The notes under the pieces were generated by a model. That model searched no databases and was not told the origin of the DNA. It was given only the letters and a program-made list of their open reading frames with translations. This document shows, in pieces, positions 1 through 10,199 of a stretch of 64,000 nucleotides of DNA. The stretch is taken from NCBI GenBank assembly GCA_028023455.1, contig JAQFVV010006309.1, positions 3,451,482 through 3,515,481 of the forward strand, read 5' to 3'. The translations under genes and the position numbers were made by a program. Every line of letters begins with the position of its first letter. The stretch's first letter is position 1. This stretch comes from Epiperipatus broadwayi (lineage: Eukaryota > Onychophora > Udeonychophora > Euonychophora > Peripatidae).

Positions 1-82
1 GAAGTATCTATCATTAAGTAATAATAAAGCTTTTATACACTTATGTAGATTTGAAGCATTTATATATGATCTCTTTGAAATA

Positions 83-310
83 TATTATTATTGTCAACTA
101 TTATCAATCCACTGCAGGATAAAGGTCTTTCCAAGTTCAATTCATCTCCAGTCTTTAGCCTCTCTTCTCTTTATCACCTTGCACATTTTCTTTTTTCATC
201 CATCCATCTTACATGGGATCTCTCTAGGTCTTTCACATTCTCTTGGAATCCAGTTGAAGATTTAACTGTCCATCTATTATCATCTCTTCTGCCAATATAT
301 TCAGCCCAAC
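83..310 (-). pseudogene. Decayed RTE-type LINE, C-terminal end of the reverse transcriptase protein
   Basis: Read on the minus strand, the sequence gives in order WAEYIGRRDDNRWT (about 307 to 266), NWIPRE..RP (about 257 to 220) and a final QWID followed by a stop near 94-96. This matches the known C-terminal pattern of RTE-clade proteins (W-A-G-H-x-A-R-R-x-D-N-R-W-T, then W-x-P-R with R-P, then W-x-D). Two or more frameshifts and in-frame stops break it, so it is dead. After the stop comes a short AAT/ATT tract (about 83-92), the kind of trinucleotide tail RTE elements carry. Seen: the motifs. Inferred: clade and 3' end. A second copy of related sequence lies at 5530-5770. Confidence 0.72.
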
Positions 311-402
311 TCTATTTCAGTCTTTTAATTATTTCAACAGTGTCAGTAACTTGTCTGTTCTCATATGTGTGTATTTTGTTTCCGATCTATTCTTGTTACT
401 GA

Positions 403-1076
403 AGTGTATATACATCATTAAATTGTTTCTTTACTACGAAAAGACTAAAAGGTACATTTCTTTTCAATCCTGAGATATTCTTAGTTGATTGGTCTTTGGA
501 TTCCTGAACAATTTTCCAATAAAATAGATGTATATGTCCCTTAAAGTTTTTTTATTTCTTTAGACTTTTATATAGGCATATTCCTTTTCAGATAATTGCT
601 ATTTTTCCAGCCACATGACATGTCACCTGGTGATTAGTTACATGCAGTAGAAAATAAAGAAACAAATATCCCAAGAGGAGATTGCCTTCTATTATTTTTT
701 ATATTATTTGAAGCAATGGCACTCATACTGAATTCTATTTTTTTAATTAAGAAGATTATAATTATGCTTATAGCTTTTCTTGTGGTTACTTATTTAGTAT
801 CCTCTGACAATTATTTTAAAATCTGCATTGATTTATACAGGTATTAATCTTTTCAAATCCAGATATTTCCTATGCTTCTCAGTAACTAGCTTTTTAATGG
901 GCTTCTTAGCTGATTAAACCTAATAAAACTCATGCAAGCTGTCCTTATCTATTACATTAAAGTTATGGGATTTAAAACTTGTTCTCCTGGTTATATTTTT
1001 TAATATGTATCATAATTCCCTTTGATTCTGGTTATAGATTATCTGGCTCTCAAAATAATATTTAATCATTTATTTT
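403..1076. other. AT-rich stretch, nothing recognised
   Basis: Plain AT-rich sequence. I see no open frame with protein-like composition, no RNA gene and no clear repeat beyond short A/T runs. Confidence 0.6.
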
Positions 1077-1250
1077 AACTCTCACTCATGCTCTCTCACT
1101 CTCTCTATTTTGCTCTCTCTCGTTCTCTTTCTCTCTGGATCTCTCTTACTCTCTCTCTTATTTTCTCTCTCACTCTCTCTTTCGCAATCTCACTCTTGCT
1201 TGCTCTTTCTCCTTCTCCCCCTCCCTCTTTCTCTATATACACACACTCCA
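1077..1250. repeat. CT-rich low-complexity tract
   Basis: About 170 bp of imperfect (TC)n/(CTCT)n on the plus strand, ending in a short CA-repeat (ACACACAC). The open frames that cross it on both strands are Ser/Leu-rich or Arg/Glu-rich products of the simple repeat and are not genes. It directly precedes a family A repeat copy. Confidence 0.9.
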
Positions 1251-1251
1251 T

Positions 1252-1565
1252 TTTCAGATTTTCATTGATATGGATGGCTGAAGATTTGAAGATTGGAGAA
1301 GATTGAAGCCTGACCATTAAAATTTGATGATTTACTATCATAAAATAAATCGAGCAATGATTATATATGCATGTGTGTGTGTGTCTGGGAAGTGATAATC
1401 TATACCAACTGATGAGTGCTGGTTCAGCATGAAATATGTATAATGTAGATCATTTATCTTTTTCACATGTATGTGGATAGGTGCATTGGTTATATAAAAT
1501 GGAGTGCATGACTGAATGGAGCTTGAAAGTCTATGTTCAAATCCTTTCTAATTACAACTGGCTTA
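1252..1565 (+). repeat. Dispersed repeat family A, single-arm copy
   Basis: Contains the family landmarks in order: a segment reading GAAGCCTGACCATTAAA, the core CAACTGATGAGTGCTGGTTC followed by AGCATGAAAT (about 1408-1437), then ATTTATCTTTTTCACATGTA, and at the end GAGCTTGAAAGTCT...GTTCAAATCC. The terminal GTTCAAATCC resembles a Pol III B-box (GGTTCGANNCC), which suggests a tRNA-related end, but no convincing A-box was found. The same landmarks recur at 2390, 9800, 12985, 25682, 30715, 44938 and 48595. Function unknown; most likely a non-autonomous mobile repeat. Confidence 0.8.
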
Positions 1566-2389
1566 AGTATATACACTATTTTTCTATTCAAATATTTGAT
1601 AATATTGTAATTATGAATTTTTTTATAATGGATGGACAATGACCAAATGGTGGACTCAAAACTAAAAGTATCTATATTGATTCTAACTTATCCAGTCAAT
1701 CTTTACGTTTGTTTTCAAATATCACATTTTCTCCTGAATAAAAATAATTTATTGGGGATATCTGTTTGTAAGTTTTTAAACCCTTTATTTATTTTTAAAA
1801 CATTTTCTAATAGTATAATGATAATCTGTAAATTGTAGCACAAATGATAGCAATGTTGCAGCATAGGCAATATATTTGTGCAGCCATATAACTTATTTGC
1901 TGGAAATGATGGATTATCATACAAATATATAAACGGTATAAGCATAATATATATAATTTAGAGATTCATAGTGTAGTGATAATAGATCTACTTGCCATAT
2001 TCCAACATCTGTTTTAATTCCATCCCGTAAAAGTTAAAATATTCTTATTTCCATCAAAATTATAACTTTTCTTGCAGATAGTTGACACAATGTAGCTTAC
2101 CACTCAATATTGATCAGAGTCGGAATCTAGTTATCTTACCTAGAAAGTAAAATTTAAATGAAAACCACTCATATTTTTAATTTTCGATTTACAAGTCTTT
2201 ACTATTTATCAATGGAAAAAAGTGAAGCAATTCGAGAAGTATTTTTTTAGCAAGGCGCTATTTAAAAGTTTATATGTAAACTATTATATATCGTTTCCTC
2301 AAAAAATCAATTTAAATCTGAACATTTCTCTAGGTTTTTTTTTTTTTTGCTATTTGAATTCAAATATAATGTATTTACTTAAGCTTTAG
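1566..2389. other. AT-rich stretch, nothing recognised
   Basis: No supported feature. Two small overlapping open frames on opposite strands (around 1632-1945) have the composition of AT-rich noise. Confidence 0.55.
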
Positions 2390-2556
2390 ATGTAATTAAC
2401 TGGGATTTGAATACATACTTCCAAGCTCCCTTCAATAATCCACTCCATCTTATATAACCAACACACATGACCACATACATGTGAAAAAATAAATGATTTC
2501 CAATGTGCATATGTTGTGCTAAACCAGCACTCATCAGTTGGTCCAGCATTATTTAA
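2390..2556 (-). repeat. Dispersed repeat family A, truncated copy
   Basis: Minus-strand copy. In plus-strand order it reads GGGATTTGAATACA (reverse of the B-box-like end), CTTCCAAGCTCCC, ACACACATGACCACATACAT, then CAGCACTCATCAGTTGGTCC. It stops shortly after the core, so the inner part is missing. Confidence 0.8.
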
Positions 2557-2744
2557 GAAATCTAAAAAAAAAATTTATTTAAAAAAAATAAGAGTTTGAT
2601 ATCTAAACTTTATATTTTAGAAGTTATTATTTTGGAGATAGATATAATATGATTTGATACTATTATGAAAAAATGTTTCTATAGAAAGTCTGACTTTCAT
2701 CTATTGAATAAGAAATTTATAGGATATATTTATAAGATAGAAAT

Positions 2745-2850
2745 CATTATTAGTAAATAAAAAAAATTTTTTTTTGGGGGGGGGGATTCCTCCCCTCCCC
2801 CCATTATCTTTTTAAGTATTTTTTAATTTACTAATAATAGTTTTTTTTTT
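2745..2850. repeat. Short inverted repeat with G-run/C-run in the loop
   Basis: ATTATTAGTAAAT (about 2747) is mirrored by ATTTACTAATAAT (about 2834-2846). Between them an A-run, a T-run, an 11-base G run (about 2777-2787) and a C-rich run lie next to each other, so the G and C runs can also pair. It would fold as one hairpin. It may be a small foldback element; part may be assembly-sensitive homopolymer. Confidence 0.6.
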
Positions 2851-3477
2851 ATTAAGTTCTTATTTAACATATTCTATATGCATAATTGTATATATTGAGA
2901 ATTTTTCAAACATATAAATATATTTGGAATACACCTGGGTCTCGTTTTATGCGGATTATTTTAATGTAATTTTAAAGTTATGCGATTCATGTTTCCTCTT
3001 AATATCTTTCATATTTCACTATATTTATTAGATATCAAGAAATTTAAATTATTAATAACTTATTTTGACTTGAAATACTTTTTTTTTCAAAAATATAATG
3101 TTATATTAGCAGCTAACATGAATATGGCCTGAAGCTGTATTTAGAATTTTAGCTTCTATGTAAATAACCTATTTATACTAATGAGTAAATAATAATAATA
3201 ATAATAGATTTATACTTACATATAAAAATATCACAATAAATATTCAAAAAATTTACACTTTTAAACCGTATTTTGTTATATATAACAGAAATAAATAATC
3301 TTTTAGATTTTTAAAATAAAAAACGAAGATTTTATAAACTGAAAATAATCTTTCTAATGATAATGTATAATCTTTTTGTTTTGATTACAATCTCATTTTT
3401 TTAATATAAAAACAGAAAACCATTAACACAGCACAAAACTAAAAGTGGCACTAGTTGTACATCACATCACGAATAAA

Positions 3478-3560
3478 AATAAAGTGGCTAACAGGTTTTT
3501 TTGGGCATAACTGCTGAGAGATTCTTGACTTCATTTAAGGAGAAACCACATCACATCCAA
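3478..3560 (+). repeat. Family H repeat fragment inside E1
   Basis: The run AAGTGGCTAACAGG, GGGCATAACTGCTGAGAGAT and TCTTGACTTCATTTAAG is nearly identical to 45237-45300. The second E copy lacks it, so it entered E1 separately. The phrase CATCACATC occurs on both sides (about 3463 and 3552) and could be a duplicated target. Confidence 0.6.
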
Positions 3561-3917
3561 TTTGAATTCTTACCAGTTTACAAACAAACACTAGCGGTCA
3601 TGATTAAAATATGTATGAAAAATGTAAAATTAAATACTGTAGTTAATAAAAAAAGTTTGTCTTGTATTAATTTTTTTCGGTGCTTGTATTATAGATAAAG
3701 ATCCCGTTGGATGGTGCCGTTTTCACGCTAAAACTATAAAATATGAACATTCATGGGCCGTCAATTTTAATAATTTTTCTGTGCTTTTTTGTAATGCGAA
3801 AATAAAAACAAAACAAAATCGTCTTTTATAAATATTATTTTTTATTAACGTATACAATTTAAATGATAATAATAAATGTAAAATAAAATCAACAAATTAA
3901 AATTTGATTCATGTTTT

Positions 3918-4060
3918 TTTATCGTATATTTTTTTAATTGTGTTACGGCTTTTTTTTATACATTTTCTATCGGATATTTTTTTACTTGTGTTACGGCTTT
4001 TTTTTTATCAATTTTCTATCAGATATTTTTTTACTTGTGTTACGACTTTTTTTTTTTGTT
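3918..4060 (+). repeat. Tandem repeat, three ~48 bp units
   Basis: Three units start at about 3920, 3968 and 4017, each reading TATC(G/A)(T/G)ATATTTTTTTA, then TTGTGTTACG(G/A)C and a T-run. Period 48-49 bp. It lies inside the nested insertion. Confidence 0.85.
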
Positions 4061-4106
4061 GTTTAACTAAAAAATAATAATCGTAATAAAAGTAAAAGTT
4101 GTTACA

Positions 4107-4179
4107 GTTAGATTTAGGGTTAGTTTTAGGGTTAGGTTTAGGGTTAGTTTTAGGGTTAGAGTTAGTTTTAGGGTTAGTG
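4107..4179 (+). repeat. Degenerate TTAGGG (telomere-like) repeat tract
   Basis: About 73 bp built from TTAGGG, TTTAGGG and GTTAGTTTTAGGG variants. The animal telomere unit is TTAGGG. Here it is interstitial, imperfect and inside a nested mobile element, so it is not a chromosome end. The Asn/Pro/Lys/Thr-rich frame read on the minus strand (4008-4253) is a by-product. Confidence 0.85.
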
Positions 4180-4725
4180 TTCTGTTTGTTTGTAATGCTA
4201 AAATAAAAAAATTCAAAATCGTAAGCGTACTCGGACAGAAGAAAGAAACTCAAACTTTTTTAAACAACAACAAACACATACAAATGTCTTCTTTACTTAT
4301 TAAACATGTTTAATAAATTAAATTTACAAAAAAACCTGTATATTTGGACTTTTCTTACTGGATATTTTTTTTGTACTACTCTTTTTTACTTCAAAAATAT
4401 ACAGATGGTAGAATCTTCTTTATCTCGTGGAATGTTACTAACAGTATGTTACTTGACACGTTACCTAATTGCAACTCAATAAAAACATAGATATTTAACA
4501 TTTACCCAAATAAAATTTCAATATAGTATGTTGTAAAAAGTCTTATAATTATTGTTTTAAAAAATCTGAACATTTCAATAGTTTAAAATAAAATAAAAAT
4601 CCAATGAAAACAACATTTTAATACAATTCAAATACAAACTTTCTCATCAAGCCGTAATTATTTTATAAACTGTGTGAATTCGGAAAATGTAATTGTTGCT
4701 TAGCGACATACATGCTGTACTGCGA

Positions 4726-4797
4726 CGCGACATAGCGGCCTGCATTCTGTAGCACAACAAAAAAGTTGTATTATAGAAAATGCGGGTTCGAACGTGG
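4726..4797 (+). other. tRNA-like Pol III segment inside the nested insertion
   Basis: GCGGGTTCGAACGTGGC (about 4782-4798) contains GGTTCGAAC, matching the B-box core. Upstream, CACAACAAAAAAGTTGT forms a small hairpin where an anticodon arm would be, and CATAGCGGCCTGC lies where the D arm would be. It is not a functional tRNA: the stems do not close properly. The related element end at about 48376-48440 has a similar layout with a better A-box. Confidence 0.5.
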
Positions 4798-5106
4798 CAG
4801 CCACGGAAACCCCATTTTTATGTGTTTTAGCACGAAAACCGCACCATAGAATGGCGTCTTTAACAATAAGATGAGTACCTTTTTTTCAAATATTTGAAAT
4901 TTTTATTAGTCATACTTTATTTTGCTTATTTTTTTAGTGCGAATTTTAAAATAATTTTTCCTTGTTGCTTTGCTTTTATGTGAATTCTGAAAAATACAGA
5001 ACATATCCCCCATTTTTCAAGGTAAGTTAAGTCTATTTTTGTGCTATTTTTTTTAATGGGGTTTTCTGTGGAACCTATCTACTGCATAAAACGAAACCCA
5101 GGTGTA

Positions 5107-5529
5107 TTTAATAAAGACAAGAAATGTTTATACTTCAGCAATTTTATAGTATATCAAAATAAATTCATTTTGCATAATGTTTAGTGCATCAAATAGTTAT
5201 ATTTATTTATATATTAGTAAATTTTTAAATTCACATATTAATTAGAATAACATTTTCATGATCTCTGTAGTCTAATTACAAATCAATTTATTGCAATAAA
5301 ACCTGCTTAACAACTCTCATGAACAAGAAATCAATAATCATCAGGCTTACTAATTGCCAAGTATCATGGATTATAGTTTGTTATCTTTCTTTTATCACTT
5401 AATATAAGATGATTAGTTAAGTTGGCTATGACTGAAAAAGTCCTAAAAACTTGTTTAAAATACTTCAACATTTACTTAGCTCAGATTTAAATGTATATCT
5501 TAGGCATGGCAAGAGCATCCATTATTGCA
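5107..5529. other. AT-rich stretch, nothing recognised
   Basis: No supported feature between element E1 and the RTE relic. Confidence 0.5.
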
Positions 5530-5770
5530 TTATTATAATCTTATTTCATCTATTACTGATCCACTTCAAAATGAAAGTTTCTCAAAGTTTAATCTAATTT
5601 TTCTGACAGTAACTTCTCTTCTCCATATTGCATCAATATTCTTATTTATTCCCCCATTCCATGTGGTATCTCATTCTCTGTCTTTCATCATTTTTTGAAA
5701 TTCTGTTTAAGATTTCAACTACCAGTCTATTATCTTTTTTTTCAATTCCCTATTATATATTAAACTGAAA
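5530..5770 (-). pseudogene. Decayed RTE-type LINE 3' end, second copy
   Basis: On the minus strand the frame opens with DNRLVVEIL (about 5755 to 5730), aligned with DNRWT in the copy at 83-310, and later gives WRRE...FEKLSF, aligned with the W...EAF region of RTE proteins. The nucleotide phrases CCACTTCAAAATGAAAG and CCATTCCATGTGGTATCTC correspond to CCACTGCAGGATAAAGG and CCATCTTACATGGGATCTC in the first copy. A stop ends it near 5570. Old and non-functional. Confidence 0.62.
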
Positions 5771-7687
5771 GTAATGCTAATATTATTTCGTACATGGACC
5801 AAATTCTGAATATTAAATATAATTATAATGCATTTTCAGTGCTGAGATTCCCAAAATATTTTACAACTATAATATAATTGTCTCATTCAGTAGTTTTAGT
5901 AAAAGAAAAGCATAACCTTTCTTGCTGAACCTCTTGATTATATATACAAACATAGTCATAAAAAGTCTCATGTCATATGGGTATTGTGTCTGCTAGTCAT
6001 TCATATGTCTGAATTTTAAATCAAATTAAAGCATTAAAACTTTCCAATGGTTGAAATTTACTAAATTATTGGATTTTTCTTTCACTTCTAATTTCATAGT
6101 AATCTAACTTGCAAAAATTAGCTATTACTTTAAAAACAAGTTTACCATATTATATACAATATATATAAAACAGGTAAAAGCAATTTCCTTCAAAATTTTC
6201 ACCAGAATTAAACACATTACATTAAGAAGACTAATGTTACTGATATATTAATAATTATATTATTATTTGGAGAAATAGTCTTAATTGATAATTGTACAAT
6301 AGTGAATCACAGTTAAACAATTCACAAGATCACATTCTAAATGTTAATATTTTTGCAGATATTTTAATCTTTATAATACCGCTTCCACTATTGAACAGTA
6401 TAATTGTATTTTCAATTATTAGCTAAAGAATGTAATGTGAAAGAAAAATATTAAAAGTTAAAAGAAACTTCCTTACTTATTAGTTACTTATCCTTATTAC
6501 AATTAATTCCTTCCATTATTTTTCTGAAAAGGATTCTGGAAGAGTATTTTTCCTGCAGTCAGATATATAACGTTGTTTTGTCATATACATTTGTAAATAC
6601 CAGTTGAACAAAATTATTGAAATACAAGTCATTTTAACATTATATAGAAGAGAAATAGAAAATAATATCAAAGTAACATTAATTTACAGATAGTTGCTTA
6701 ATATGTCTGAATTGTTGCTAAAAGAATTTTCAATTAGATTTGCTTTTACAAATTGAAATATTGGTATGAAATTATTATAGCTTGGGAAGTCATATTATAT
6801 TTTTTTTTGATGAATTTCTTATTATGCAATAACTCATCACATTGCCAGATGCCAGCTCATCTAATGGTATCTAGTGTTTCCAAACGAACTCTCTTCTAGT
6901 ATAATGATTTTCTAATTTGTACAGTCCACACGATCATATAATGGTTTGAGATGCATAAGAATCAAGTTAATATATTACAGAATCTTCACAATTATTTAAT
7001 TTAAATATTACTGGCATTCATATTTTACCCTATCTTTCAGAAACCGAAGCCATTTCTTCACAAAGTATAGATTAATATTTTTCTATACTCAGTTCAAATG
7101 TTATATTATTTTATGCCATCGTAGGAAAGAGCACTTTGGCATAATAGTTAATGTGGTATACCTCAGAAATATAACAGACTAAGATTTTTTTTCCAGGCAG
7201 TTAATGCTGATAGACATTTCATTATTGATTACTAATTGGATACATAGATATTGTTTTTAAAAGATCATGGTTTCAAACTACCATGGAAAAATCAGATGAG
7301 GTTGAGTTTGCTGATCATAAAAACAAAAATCAAATAATAAAATGATACAGCCTGCAACACTGGTGGGAAAGATCCAATTTTTCTACAGGTTTCAAGTTTA
7401 TTCGTTTCGCATATAATACAGTTATTTTGCCTAACACTTGTATATATTCAATAAATTATAAAACACATAGATATAAATAGTATATCTATGACATAAATCA
7501 AAACATACTTAAATATATGTAACAAAGTGGATCAAGACACACATAAACACATTAATGGATCATGTAAATTGACAAAAAAGCTACTGATCCTTACCATTGC
7601 TTAGAATATATCAATAACACTATACAATTATTTTCTCTTGTAATGAGGATTTCATCAGATATCTTTGGAAAATAACATCATTCCCTT
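5771..7687. other. AT-rich stretch, nothing recognised
   Basis: About 1.9 kb without a supported gene, RNA or repeat. Only small local hairpins are visible (for example around 7267-7286, CATGG...CCATG). Confidence 0.5.
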
Positions 7688-7872
7688 TCCATATATCAAC
7701 ATGGTGGATTTTAATATTTAAATAAAAAATGAATGATTTTAATAAAAAAAATGTATACATTTTACCATAATATGTCAGATACTGTATCCATACTGGTTAT
7801 TTTTCTCTCTATTGAATAGAATCACACATTTCTAATTTAAATATTAAAAGACACCATGTTGATATATGCATG
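7688..7872. mobile_element. Foldback (palindromic) element, ~185 bp
   Basis: The left arm CATATATCAACATGGTG plus GATTTTAATATTTAAAT (7690-7723) is mirrored by ATTTAAATATT (7835) through CACCATGTTGATATATG (7853-7869). Pairing continues inward with mismatches (AAATGAATGATTTTA against the mirror of GAATCACACATTT). No coding capacity. Probably a MITE or snap-back element. Confidence 0.75.
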
Positions 7873-8721
7873 TGTGAGGGTTGATATTAAATAATGGATC
7901 ACCTGATGAGATATTTGTTACAGGTTGAAATACTATATAATGAAAAATAGTTATTGGTTTTCTCTATGCCTGTGAGTTATTAGCTAATTATTTAATATTT
8001 GTGTTATATGATTTGATTGACTATTTTTGTTTTATATGCATGTGTGCCATGTATGCACACCTATGTATTATTTATTAATTTCCAATGTTTATTGTTTTTA
8101 GAAATTTTAAAGAACCATATAAAACTTTGTAGCATCTCATAAATATTATACTCATTACAATGTAAATATTAAATGGCCGGTCACTTCGAAATTCATTTTA
8201 ATAAATGTTGAATATAAAAAAGTAATAAAAAACTACTAGCGATAATATCTGTTTTCTTTTTACTATTCTCATTATTTTTGAGCAGACTTGTATATTTCTA
8301 TAAATTTGTTCTTGAAAAAATTATTTACTGTAAAATTGCAATTAAAATTAATAAATATATTTAAATTCTGAGTTTAAAAATGTTTGAATTTAATGGTATT
8401 TTTCTACATTTTTAAAACTATGTAGCTTGATAAAAACAAATTGAAACTATATGCAAATGATGTAAAATAACTATTTTTTAAAACTAACAAAAATCAAATG
8501 AATTAGTTCTTAATATTTATTTACTTCAAAATTTAGTTTAAAAAAACTTTATCAGAAACTGTTTTGTTTTTTTAAATATACAATTTTTTTTATTACCTTT
8601 TTTAAAATTTTCACAAAAGATTAGCTTTTTTTGCTTTTTGCATAACTAACTCTAATAAATTTGTGCTTTAAAAATGTTTCTGTTGTTTGGTAAATAACTA
8701 CCAAATAAACAGGCAAAACTC
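7873..8721. other. AT-rich stretch, nothing recognised
   Basis: No supported feature; long A- and T-rich runs only. Confidence 0.5.
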
Positions 8722-8835
8722 TCCATACAGTAGTGCCACTCAGTGCAAGTCAGAGTAATCAATGGATGCCAGAAAGCTTGTGCATAAAATCCCTACCTAG
8801 TGCCTACTCATCCAATATCCCTAGACTAGTAATGT
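8722..8835 (+). repeat. Foldback family B, solo arm
   Basis: Reads CCATACAGTAGTGCCACT, CAGTGCAAG, GTAATCAATGGATGCCAGAA, GTGCATAAAATCCCTACCTA and ATCCCTAGACTAGT, the same order as one arm of the large foldback at 20538-21222. Only one arm is present here, so it cannot fold on itself. Confidence 0.8.
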
Positions 8836-9249
8836 GCTAGCATAAGAAATAGTGATCATGTGATATTTACTGGTTTAACTACCAAATAGTTGTAAAGTGA
8901 TCTGAGTCATAAATCATGTTTAACACTTTCTCATGGCACAAACTAGGGTCATCCTGGCTTAGTTTGGGGATGTGCAATCTCAAGAGTTTCTTTTCAAAGC
9001 AGTAGCTCTGCTTCTTCACTTTAAATGAAGTAACCTTATCAGAAAGTCGTCATCATTTAATCCTATTTGATTCTGATAAATCTTATAATTTTTTGATCAG
9101 CTGGTTCATATAAGTTACAAATATCCAGGATTCTAATAGTGGTCATTGATCAGTGGCTTTTTTGACATATATAAAAATAGTCAGTTAATCTAAAAGTCAT
9201 TTTCTTTATTTATATCTGATTTTTATAGATAAAAAAGGCTAGTGGCTCT

Positions 9250-9385
9250 ATTTCTCAGGAGTTCATAAGAAGTTTGAGTGCCAGACCTGTGAGGATCAGA
9301 ATTGATTCTGGACCTCCTGATCCTAAATTGGAAATTCTACTATTGCACCAAACCATGCAGAGCATTTTTATAAATAACATGATTG
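9250..9385 (+). repeat. Dispersed repeat family C
   Basis: CAGGAGTTCATAAGAAGTTT and, further on, TTCTACTATTGCACCA followed by ACATGATTGG match 52090-52225 (CAGAAGTTCATAAAAAATTT, TTCTCCAATTGCACCA). An inverted fragment, GTTCAAACTTCTTAGGAAC, lies at about 9719-9738. Identity and function unknown. Confidence 0.55.
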
Positions 9386-9799
9386 GCAATCTATCATCCT
9401 TTGCTTTTACTTTTTGTATTTCTTTTGTGCTTTATTTTCTATAGAATTTTATTAAACTTGTACGATATTTCATTATTAATCTGCATTTTTTTTAACTGTA
9501 ATATTTTTAATTGCTAATAGTTTGTGAACAGTTTGCATAATTTTATATACAATTAGACGGAAAAAAATTCAATTTAATCTTAATACTCTTTATAGGAAGA
9601 TATTCATATAAAACAGTCTGATAATCAATATATTGTTTTGTAGAATTTACTGCAATGGTAGATGATCAGACTTTGATATTTAATGTTCTCAGATTGATTC
9701 AAGTTCTGACACTTCTGGAGTTCAAACTTCTTAGGAACACCCAAGCAATAAACCTTTTCATTATTTATTTATTCAGTATATTTTATTTAATGTTACTTG

Positions 9800-10150
9800 A
9801 AGTAAATAGAGAGATTTGAATTTAGGATTTTTCCAGCCATATTTATCTTTCACTCCATCTCAAACAATCAATACACAAGACCACATAATGTGAAAAAGAT
9901 AAATAATCCCCACTATATGTATTTTATGCAGAATCAGCACTCATCAGTTGGACTAGATCATAATCTCCCACACATATATAGAATCAATGCTTAGCTTATA
10001 TTAAGATTGCAATGCCTTAAACTTTAATGGACAGGCTTCAATCTTTTCACCTTTCCAACTATTCAACTACCCATTTCATTGGAAAACCAATGATTGGAAC
10101 ACTCAAAGCCCTTATTGGATTTGATATTGTAGTCATATATATGTAGACAT
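9800..10150 (-). repeat. Dispersed repeat family A, long copy with central part
   Basis: Plus-strand order: GATTTGAATTTAGG, ACAAGACCACATAATGTGAA, CAGCACTCATCAGTTGGACT, ATCTCCCACACATATATA, then AATGGACAGGCTTCAATC and CATTGGAAAACCAATGATTG, then CACTCAAAGCCCT. It keeps the central unique part that joins the two arms in the foldback form at 48595-48985. Confidence 0.8.
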
Positions 10151-10199
10151 TACATCAATCCAATCCCTTATATTATCAGACCATTATGTATCCATATGT

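Larger units (their letters stand above)
3678..4883. mobile_element. Nested insertion in E1 with its own inverted ends
   Basis: Comparison with the second E copy shows E1 interrupted between GTATTAATTTTTTTC (about 3663-3678) and TTCAAATATTTGAAATTTTT (from about 4884); in the copy at 36600 these are continuous. Near the insert's ends, ATGGTGCCGTTTTCACGCT at 3711 is the reverse complement, with three mismatches over 23 bp, of 4825-4847. This looks like a second, TIR-bearing element nested in the first. It holds a ~48 bp tandem repeat, TTAGGG-like repeats and a tRNA-like segment, and no credible protein. The right side (about 4790-4840) resembles 48430-48475 in the element at 46817-48516. Confidence 0.65.
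2932..5104. mobile_element. TA-flanked terminal-inverted-repeat element E1 (2.17 kb, non-autonomous)
   Basis: The left end CACCTGGGTCTCGTTTTATG is mirrored at the right end by CATAAAACGAAACCCAGGTG, giving terminal inverted repeats of about 20-24 bp. A TA dinucleotide sits outside each end (2930-2931 and 5105-5106), consistent with a TA target duplication as in Tc1/mariner-type elements. A second copy with the same ends lies at 35759-36825, and most of the outer ~1 kb aligns colinearly with it. E1 additionally holds an insertion at about 3678-4883 and a family H segment near 3480-3560. No transposase is encoded, so it must be mobilised in trans or be dead. The superfamily is inferred only from the TA. 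Confidence 0.8.

Noticed and set aside
91-402. 103-codon plus-strand open frame
   Set aside because: It is the antisense shadow of an RTE-type LINE remnant that reads on the minus strand.
1088-1341. Open frames on both strands rich in Ser/Leu or Arg/Glu
   Set aside because: Direct products of the CT-rich simple repeat.
4008-4253. Minus-strand frame with Asn-Pro-Lys-Thr repeats
   Set aside because: Encoded by the telomere-like TTAGGG tract; no protein expected.
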